Source: Clostridium sp. UBA6758 (GTDB taxonomy: Bacteria; Bacillota; Clostridia; Clostridiales; Clostridiaceae). From it: a DNA stretch of 21,770 nucleotides. A model generated the notes under the pieces. That model was not told the DNA's origin. It searched no databases and saw only the letters and a list, made by a program, of their open reading frames with translations. Below are positions 16,667-21,770 of the stretch, in pieces. Location: contig DKGY01000038.1 in the NCBI GenBank assembly GCA_002453475.1, positions 40,199 through 61,968 on the forward strand, in the 5' to 3' direction. How positions within the stretch are numbered: position 1 is the first letter of the stretch; every line of letters starts with the position of its first letter. Made by a program: the position numbers and the translations under genes.

Positions 16667-16715
16667 ATTAAATGGGTATACTAAATAATAAATAATTAAT
16701 TGAGGAGTCAATAAA

Positions 16716-16754
16716 ATGTTTAAATTTGGTATGTTCTATAGTGGTATTTTATAG
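16716..16754 (+). CDS. 12-residue leader ORF upstream of sdaAB
   Basis: The ORF encodes MFKFGMFYSGIL. It has its own strong ribosome binding site GAGGAG (16702-16707) eight bases before the ATG. Its TAG stop (16752-16754) runs into the sdaAB ribosome binding site (TAGGAGGAAATTATG), nine bases before that start. This geometry suggests translational coupling or a leader peptide. It contains one Ser codon and no run of any codon, so classic amino-acid attenuation is not evident. Confidence 0.45.
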   Translation: MFKFGMFYSGIL

Positions 16755-16763
16755 GAGGAAATT

Positions 16764-17444
16764 ATGAAAAGTTATAGCGTGTTTGATATTCTGGGTCCTA
16801 TAATGATAGGACCTTCAAGTTCACATACAGCAGGAGCTGCAAGACTTGCAAAATTAGCTGCAAAGATTGCAGAAGATGATGTTAGGGAAGTTAAATTTTT
16901 ACTTCATGGCTCCTTTGGAAAAACTTATAAAGGACATGGTACAGATAGGGCACTAGTAGCTGGAATTTTAGGAATGGATCCATGGGATTATAGATTAAAA
17001 GAGTCTTTTACTATAGCAGAAGAAAGAGGAGTAAAATTTACCTTTGAAGAAACTGATCTAGGTGATGTACATCCTAATACAGTTAAATTTATAATGAAGG
17101 ATTCTAAAGGAATAGAAACCACTGTCACAGGTTCATCCATAGGGGGAGGAAATATAGTTATATTTGAATTGGATGGACAAAGTATCCATTTTACAGGAGA
17201 ATATCCAACTATTATAATTACTCATCGCGATGTACCAGGAATGATATATAATGTTAGCAATCTTTTATTTAATGAAAATATAAATATAGCTTCAATGAAT
17301 GTATATAGAAAAGCTAAGGGATTAGAAGCTTCAACAGTGGTTGAAACTGATGGTATAGTAAGTAATCATGTAGTAGATAAAATAAGAAACATAGAAAATG
17401 TGAAAAACGTAGAGGAAATCTTACCACCAATGAAAGGAGAGTAG
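16764..17444 (+). CDS. sdaAB: L-serine dehydratase, beta subunit
   Basis: Beta chain of the iron-sulfur L-serine ammonia-lyase that turns serine into pyruvate and ammonia. 226 aa. The N-terminal IGPSSSHTAGAARLA (about residues 16-30) is the family signature, with HGSFGKTYKGHGTDRALVAG near 48-67 and SSIGGGNIVI near 123. A C-terminal ACT domain (about 147-222, TGEYPTIIITHRDVPGMI) probably binds serine or regulates the enzyme. ATG 16764 has AGGAGG upstream overlapping the stop of a short leader ORF. The alpha chain gene begins 5 bases after its stop, so both are made from one transcript. Confidence 0.95.
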   Translation: MKSYSVFDILGPIMIGPSSSHTAGAARLAKLAAKIAEDDVREVKFLLHGSFGKTYKGHGTDRALVAGILGMDPWDYRLKESFTIAEERGVKFTFEETDLGDVHPNTVKFIMKDSKGIETTVTGSSIGGGNIVIFELDGQSIHFTGEYPTIIITHRDVPGMIYNVSNLLFNENINIASMNVYRKAKGLEASTVVETDGIVSNHVVDKIRNIENVKNVEEILPPMKGE

Positions 17445-17449
17445 TTTTA

Positions 17450-18328
17450 ATGTTTTTATCAAAGGCAACTGAAATAATTGAAGTATGTAATAGAGAGAAT
17501 ATATCCATTGCAGAATACACTATAAGAGAGGAAATGGAGTCTTCAGAAACTTCTAGGGAGAAATTAATAGAAATGATGAGAGAAAATCTAAAAGTTATGA
17601 AGTCTGCAACACAAGAAGCTATGGATAAAGAGATTATATCTATAAGTGGACTTATAGGGGGAGATGCAACCAAGATCAGAAGGTATTTCCAAAGAAAAGA
17701 AACCTTATGTGGTGATTTTATAGTTAAAGCTATGGCAAGAGCCTTATCTTGTTCTGAAGTTAATGCAGCCATGGGAAGAATAGTAGCAGCACCTACTGCA
17801 GGTAGCTGTGGTATTATACCTGCAGCCATTATAACAGCAGGAGAGAAATTAAATAAAACTGATGATGAACTGATAACTGCATTATTTACAGCTTCAGGGG
17901 TTGGGATTCTAATTGCCCAAAATGCAACCTTAGCAGGTGCTGAAGGTGGATGTCAAGCAGAATGTGGTAGTGCAGCTGCTATGGCTGCAGCTGCCATTGT
18001 AGAAATGATGGGAGGAACTCCTAAAATGGCCTTTGATGCAGGAGCTATGGTAATAAAGAATGTGGAAGGATTAGTTTGTGATCCAATAGCAGGATTAGTT
18101 GAGATACCATGTGCTAAAAGAAATGTGGCAGGAGCAGTAAGTGCTCTTACTATGGCAGATGTGGCAATGGCTGGAGTTGAGAGTAAAATTCCCTTTGATG
18201 ATACAGTAATTTCTATGTATAAAATAGGAAGGGCATTGCCTAGTGAATTAAGGGAAACTGCCTTAGGTGGTCTTGCTGTAACCCCATGTGGCCAAAAGTT
18301 AAAAGAGAAAGTATATTCTAATAAATAA
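17450..18328 (+). CDS. sdaAA: L-serine dehydratase, alpha subunit
   Basis: Catalytic chain of the [4Fe-4S] L-serine dehydratase, 292 aa. Cysteines that can hold the cluster are in TAGSCGIIPAA (about residue 119), GCQAECGSA (about 168 and 172), GLVCDPIAG (about 211) and IPCAKRN (about 222). EEMESSETSREKL near 25 and TPCGQKL at the end fit the family. The open 5-base gap to sdaAB, with GGAG of its ribosome binding site inside the sdaAB end, indicates coupled translation. The operon ends at a hairpin 23 bases after the stop. It supplies pyruvate and ammonia from serine, common in amino-acid-fermenting clostridia. Confidence 0.95.
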   Translation: MFLSKATEIIEVCNRENISIAEYTIREEMESSETSREKLIEMMRENLKVMKSATQEAMDKEIISISGLIGGDATKIRRYFQRKETLCGDFIVKAMARALSCSEVNAAMGRIVAAPTAGSCGIIPAAIITAGEKLNKTDDELITALFTASGVGILIAQNATLAGAEGGCQAECGSAAAMAAAAIVEMMGGTPKMAFDAGAMVIKNVEGLVCDPIAGLVEIPCAKRNVAGAVSALTMADVAMAGVESKIPFDDTVISMYKIGRALPSELRETALGGLAVTPCGQKLKEKVYSNK

Positions 18329-18350
18329 AAAAATATAAAGTATTTCATAG

Positions 18351-18393
18351 CAGTTACATCTTTAGTAAAAATATAGATGTAACTGTTTCTTTA
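18351..18393 (+). terminator. Rho-independent terminator of the sda operon
   Basis: An 11-bp perfect stem (18351-18361 with 18375-18385, CAGTTACATCT and complement) with a 13-base loop is followed by TTTCTTTATT. Confidence 0.75.
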
Positions 18394-18442
18394 TTATATG
18401 AATAGAGTAAATATATATCTATGTTATATTGTGGAGGAAAGT

Positions 18443-19528
18443 ATGAAAGACTTTAAGAAAAAAAATTTTATTCGAAAAGAAGAAGTAGTCATATTGGCTG
18501 TAGTATTAGTTTCTATGGTACTGCTTTTAATAAATATAGGTTCTAACATAGTTAATGTTATAATGTACTCATTAATAATGATTCCTTTAGCGATTTTATT
18601 AGGAAGAGGAACTTCAAAAATATCAAATTATATAGGTGAGAAAAGAGGAGGACTCATTTCGGCTACAGCAGGGAATGTTCCAGAGCTTATGATGGGACTT
18701 TGGTCTATAAAGTATGGTATGATTTCCATGGCAAAGGCAGGACTCTTGGGGGCTGTTATTACCAATATGTTACTTGGTCTAGGAATTGCAGTGTTTTGTG
18801 GTGGGATAAAATACAGGGAACAAAAATTTAATAAGATAATTGCACGTACAAATTTAAATATGTTATTTTTAGTTATGTTTACTATAATAATTGTATCAGC
18901 TTTAAATAGATATTCTATTGTTGATAATGGTAGCTTTCAAAAATTAAGTTTAATTATAGGTGTAGTACTGATATGTGTTTATATACTAGGGCTAATATTT
19001 TCTTTATATACCCATAGTAATTTATTTATATTAGATGAAAAAAAGATGCTGCATAAGAATGACGATAAGAATGAAATTAGAAAAGTATTTGGGTTAATTA
19101 TAATTGTAACTATACTTCTATATTTTATAAGCGAAAGATTAGTTGGTGGTGTAAACGCTATTGTGGAAGAGTATAAAATTTCACAAGAATTTTTAGGAAT
19201 AATTTTAATTCCACTTTTGGGGTCTTTTGGTGAAAATGCGTCAAGCATAGTTTGTGCGTTAGAAAATAAAATAGACGCTAGCCTAGAAACTGCAATAGGC
19301 TCCAGTATACAAATTACTATGTTTGTAATTCCTATATTAATTATTTGCTCTTCCTTTATGGGATTCAAGGTAAACCTACTATTTTCAGCTTTTCAAATAG
19401 TAACCATGTCTATAGCTATGGGTATGTCTTATTTTGTGTTTCAAGATGGTAAGACCTATTGGTTTGAAGGTGCGTTGCTTATAGCAGTATATATAGTAGT
19501 GACTCTTTCATATTATTATGTGGTTTAG
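18443..19528 (+). CDS. CaCA-family calcium (cation)/proton antiporter
   Basis: 361 aa with about eleven membrane segments. Two inverted alpha repeats are visible: the first at about residues 70-125 with SATAGNVPELMMG, the second at about 255-310 with LGSFGENASSIVCAL and AIGSSIQITMFVIPI. These match the CAX/ChaA/Vcx1 branch of the Ca2+:cation antiporters, where the glutamates in GNxxE and GNxxEH carry the cation; here they are GNVPE and GSFGE, so both acidic residues are kept although the surroundings vary. It probably exports Ca2+ or a similar cation. The frame opens at ATG 18398, but GGAGG at 18433-18437 supports ATG 18443. It ends at a strong hairpin shared with the converging pssA. Confidence 0.85.
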   Translation: MKDFKKKNFIRKEEVVILAVVLVSMVLLLINIGSNIVNVIMYSLIMIPLAILLGRGTSKISNYIGEKRGGLISATAGNVPELMMGLWSIKYGMISMAKAGLLGAVITNMLLGLGIAVFCGGIKYREQKFNKIIARTNLNMLFLVMFTIIIVSALNRYSIVDNGSFQKLSLIIGVVLICVYILGLIFSLYTHSNLFILDEKKMLHKNDDKNEIRKVFGLIIIVTILLYFISERLVGGVNAIVEEYKISQEFLGIILIPLLGSFGENASSIVCALENKIDASLETAIGSSIQITMFVIPILIICSSFMGFKVNLLFSAFQIVTMSIAMGMSYFVFQDGKTYWFEGALLIAVYIVVTLSYYYVV

Positions 19529-19540
19529 AATATATTTATA

Positions 19541-19600
19541 AGTAACATTAAAAGCAACTATTTTTAATAGTTGCTTTTAATGTTACTATTTTATTTTTTT
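19541..19600. terminator. Perfect 22-bp hairpin terminator between converging genes
   Basis: Bases 19541-19562 pair without mismatch with 19566-19587 across a TTT loop, followed by ATTTTATTTTTTTTTG. It lies 13 bases after the antiporter stop and 4 bases after the pssA stop (minus strand), so it can serve both genes. Confidence 0.88.
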
Positions 19601-20103
19601 TTGATTTGAAAATGACTAACCATAAGGTATGAAAGTAATGTTATAAATACCATAGGAATTATTGATGGTATGGGTCTTACTGTAGAAAAAATCTCAAGTA
19701 CAGCTAGTAAACTACCAGCTACAGTTATAGGTATACCAGTAAATACATTATTAAATTCTGTACAATTATATCTAGCTAAACGAAAGGCTCCTGCCACAGG
19801 GAATAATACTAATAAAATTTTACCTAAAAGTCCAAAATTACTAAATCCATATAGAGAAAAAGCTAAAATTGATGGAGCTACACCAAAGGAAATTAAATCC
19901 GCTAGAGAATCAAGTTCTTTTCCAAGTTCACTATGAGTATTTAAAAATCGTGCTACGGTACCATCATATCTATCAAGGATTCCTCCTAATAAAATTAAAA
20001 TTCCAGCTGTAGTAAAATCATTATTTATAGTAAATTGTATTGATAAAACTCCACAAATTAAGTTACCCAAAGTCATAGAATTTGGGATAATAGATTTATT
20101 CAC
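19591..20103 (-). CDS. pssA: CDP-diacylglycerol--serine O-phosphatidyltransferase
   Basis: Membrane enzyme that makes phosphatidylserine from CDP-diacylglycerol and serine, the route to phosphatidylethanolamine. 170 aa with about six membrane segments. The CDP-alcohol phosphotransferase signature DGxxAR...G...D...D is complete: YDGTVARFLNTHSELGKELD then SLAD. The N-terminal IPNSMTLGNLICGVLS and FRLARYN after the third helix are typical of PssA. The start is GTG 20101-20103 with AGAGGTG at 20115-20109. It is slightly short but within the range of the short bacterial PssA type. Confidence 0.93.
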   Translation of the reverse strand: MNKSIIPNSMTLGNLICGVLSIQFTINNDFTTAGILILLGGILDRYDGTVARFLNTHSELGKELDSLADLISFGVAPSILAFSLYGFSNFGLLGKILLVLFPVAGAFRLARYNCTEFNNVFTGIPITVAGSLLAVLEIFSTVRPIPSIIPMVFITLLSYLMVSHFQIKKK

Positions 20104-20341
20104 ACTATCACCTCTATTTTATTATATACATTTTGATTACCATTGTAAAATATATATGCAATGAAAGTAAAAATTAATTATTAAATGTTAAAAAACATGA
20201 ATAAATTTAAAAATTTGAAAAAAGGTTTTTAAAATGGTAATATTATAGAGATTAAGGTAAACAAAGTATAATATATAATTATAAATAATATTCGTGGGCA
20301 TAATTAAGTTATATTGTTTATAAATGATATAGGAGGAAATT
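20104..20341. other. Divergent intergenic region, very AT-rich
   Basis: 238 bases between pssA and the lipid kinase gene. It holds the possible pssA promoter on the minus strand and several TATAAT-like hexamers on the plus strand (for example 20267-20272), none with a good -35. No RNA gene or ORF is seen. Confidence 0.5.
20121..20149 (-). promoter_or_regulatory. Possible promoter of pssA
   Basis: On the minus strand TTTACA (20149-20144), 17 bases, then TATAAT (20126-20121). The predicted transcript start (about 20114) would place the ribosome binding site at the very 5' end, so this promoter may be used with an unusually short leader or be fortuitous. Confidence 0.45.
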
Positions 20342-21229
20342 ATGGAAAGAGTTAAATTTATTTATAATCCTTACTCGGGAGAAAATTCAATAATAAACAA
20401 CATAGATAAGGTGATCAAAATTCACCAACAGTATGGATATACTATAGAACCTTTTAGAATTAGTCATGATGTGGATATTAGAGATGCTCTAATTGAAATA
20501 GATGAAAGCTACAAGTATATTCTTATAGCTGGTGGGGATGGTACTATTGATTCAGTAATAAATAAAATGAAGCAAAATAATATAGATATTCCTGTAGGAT
20601 TTTTACCAGTAGGTACAGCCAATGATTTTGCTAAATACTTAGGAGTACCGAATGATATATCTGCTGCTTGTAAACAGATTTTAGAAGGTAAGGTTAAGCG
20701 TTTCGATCTTGGCAGAATAAATCATAAATACTTTGTAAATGTGGCTAGCGCAGGATTGTTTACAGATATATCTCAAAAAACTGATAATAATCTAAAAAAT
20801 ACAATGGGAAAGTTAGCTTATTATGTAAAAGCTGCAGAAGAGGTTAAAAATCTAAAAAAAATAAATGTGAAGATTACTTCTCCAGTAGTAAATTTTGAAG
20901 GAAAAATATATACTATACTTGTGTTTAATGGTCAGACAGCGGGAAATATTAAATTTGCAGATCACTCAGAAGCAGATGATGGATTATTAGACGTAGTTGT
21001 TATAAAAAAGGAAATTTTAAAGAATGCTTTTAATAATTTAATTATTATGATGAAAAAAGGCCAAGTTACAGATATGGATGGAATACTTTATTTTAAATGT
21101 AAGGATCTAACCATAGAGTGTGATGAGAATATAGCTACTGATATTGATGGAGAAAAAGGTCCTGATTTTCCACTTGAAATCACATGTGAACGTAGGGCTA
21201 TTAAGATAATAGGATATAAAGAGGAGTAA
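20342..21229 (+). CDS. Diacylglycerol kinase-family lipid kinase (YegS/DgkB type)
   Basis: 295 aa. Phosphorylates a lipid such as diacylglycerol; soluble DgkB-type enzymes return diacylglycerol to phosphatidic acid for phospholipid and lipoteichoic acid turnover. The catalytic signature GGDGT is at 64-68, followed by FLPVGTANDFAKYLG near 90-104. The second domain has FNGQTAGNIKFADHSEADDGLLDV and a TDIDGEKGP motif close to the C-terminus, both characteristic. The N-terminal FIYNPYSGE is the usual nucleotide-binding start. ATG 20342 has AGGAGG upstream. It lies divergent from pssA, so two phospholipid genes share one intergenic region. The exact lipid substrate cannot be told. Confidence 0.9.
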   Translation: MERVKFIYNPYSGENSIINNIDKVIKIHQQYGYTIEPFRISHDVDIRDALIEIDESYKYILIAGGDGTIDSVINKMKQNNIDIPVGFLPVGTANDFAKYLGVPNDISAACKQILEGKVKRFDLGRINHKYFVNVASAGLFTDISQKTDNNLKNTMGKLAYYVKAAEEVKNLKKINVKITSPVVNFEGKIYTILVFNGQTAGNIKFADHSEADDGLLDVVVIKKEILKNAFNNLIIMMKKGQVTDMDGILYFKCKDLTIECDENIATDIDGEKGPDFPLEITCERRAIKIIGYKEE

Positions 21230-21330
21230 TACTTTCATAAAATATATAAAAAAGTAATATATATAAATATAATTATTATTTTGGAGTGTGGATATTGAAT
21301 ATTTAGATATACTTGTTTTTGATTTTAACC

Positions 21331-21770
21331 ATGATTTTTTTGACTTATGAGTCTGTAACCTCAAGCATAAGATATTGTCCTGTTAAAATAAAAGAAGTGC
21401 TTACAATATCTTTTATCTTAATTATATTTAGAATAGTTAGCTTATTAGTGCTTCTTCTGGCAGATAATATGAAAAGTGTGTACTTAATGAAGAATTTAGT
21501 GTTCTTAAATATCATATATATTCCTATAATTATATATATTTGTATATATATTTTTTATAGAAATACAAGGATAGACATAAATTGGTTTTATGGAATTTTT
21601 ATTATAGGAATAGTTATTTATTTGATATGTATTTTTAAGATTCCTATGGAGTATTATATATCATTATCCTATGGATATAATATTATTTTAAGCAATTTGT
21701 TGCCATATAAAATGTTGTTATGTATCAATGGATTATCATTTTTTATGAGTATAAAAAGCTTTAGGTATAA
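21331..21770 (+). CDS. Integral membrane protein, unknown, incomplete at right edge and with disturbed 5' end
   Basis: An open frame of at least 146 codons runs off the window end. It encodes a hydrophobic protein with about four membrane segments: ISFILIIFRIVSLLVLLL, NIIYIPIIIYICIYIFY, FYGIFIIGIVIYLICIF and a later one. I do not recognise the family. The start is problematic: a good ribosome binding site (GGAG, 21283-21286) sits 8 bases before an in-frame TTG at 21295, but a TAG stop follows at 21304. After it the frame continues with what looks like the first membrane helix (IYLFLILTMIFLTYES). Initiation at TTG 21313 or ATG 21331 is possible but lacks a ribosome binding site, so the coordinate is provisional. 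Confidence 0.6.
   Translation, partial: MIFLTYESVTSSIRYCPVKIKEVLTISFILIIFRIVSLLVLLLADNMKSVYLMKNLVFLNIIYIPIIIYICIYIFYRNTRIDINWFYGIFIIGIVIYLICIFKIPMEYYISLSYGYNIILSNLLPYKMLLCINGLSFFMSIKSFRY

Noticed and set aside
17314..18348. Two long open frames antisense to sdaAB/sdaAA
   Set aside because: Their translations are low-complexity Ala/Ile/Ser-rich mirrors of the sda genes, without ribosome binding sites or family resemblance.
1..21770. CRISPR array, insertion sequence, tRNA or rRNA gene
   Set aside because: No regularly spaced repeats, transposase-like frames, inverted-repeat-bounded elements, tRNA-like cloverleaf or rRNA sequence was recognised by eye on either strand; a tRNA or covariance scan was not possible here.

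Overview
The window is AT-rich, densely coded DNA from a low-GC Gram-positive anaerobe. The gene families point to Clostridium sensu stricto or a close relative: split L-serine dehydratase, T-box-controlled aminoacyl-tRNA synthetases, a YlqG/YlqH-type FliK-FlhB pair, a DUF421/DUF4363 pair and AGGAGG ribosome binding sites. This rests on family recognition, not a database search. It reads as ordinary chromosome: I found no insertion sequence, prophage gene, CRISPR array, rRNA or tRNA.

Left part, plus strand (1-5860). The window opens inside a T-box leader with a TAC (Tyr) specifier, followed by tyrS. Next come a FliK-like protein and a stand-alone FlhB C-terminal domain (YlqG/YlqH-like), a metallophosphoesterase, a small alarmone synthetase and a small beta-sandwich protein. 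This run ends at a hairpin shared with the convergent leuS.

Middle part, minus strand (5870-11205). leuS has its own T-box leader with a Leu specifier and a near-consensus promoter. Upstream of it lies a tight four-gene operon: a CYTH phosphatase-like protein, a DUF5685 protein with two Asp-rich motifs, a J-domain protein with a cysteine-rich tail, and a small membrane protein. It is the least characterised unit here. Back-to-back promoters separate it from a divergent NdpA-type nucleoid-associated protein gene (11362-12402).

Right part (12449-21770). Class II fructose-bisphosphate aldolase and the DUF421/DUF4363 pair are on the minus strand. On the plus strand follow a TGS/ThrRS-like/uridine kinase fusion, sdaAB-sdaAA preceded by a 12-codon leader ORF, and a CaCA-type cation/proton antiporter. 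The latter converges on pssA across a perfect 22-bp hairpin. A diacylglycerol-kinase-family lipid kinase follows. The last gene, a membrane protein, runs off the right edge and has a damaged-looking 5' end.

Functionally the window mixes translation supply (tyrS, leuS), stress nucleotides, glycolysis, serine breakdown and phospholipid synthesis. The points most worth checking are the CYTH-DUF5685-J-protein operon, the sdaAB leader ORF, the FliK/FlhB-like pair, and the interrupted start of the final membrane gene.
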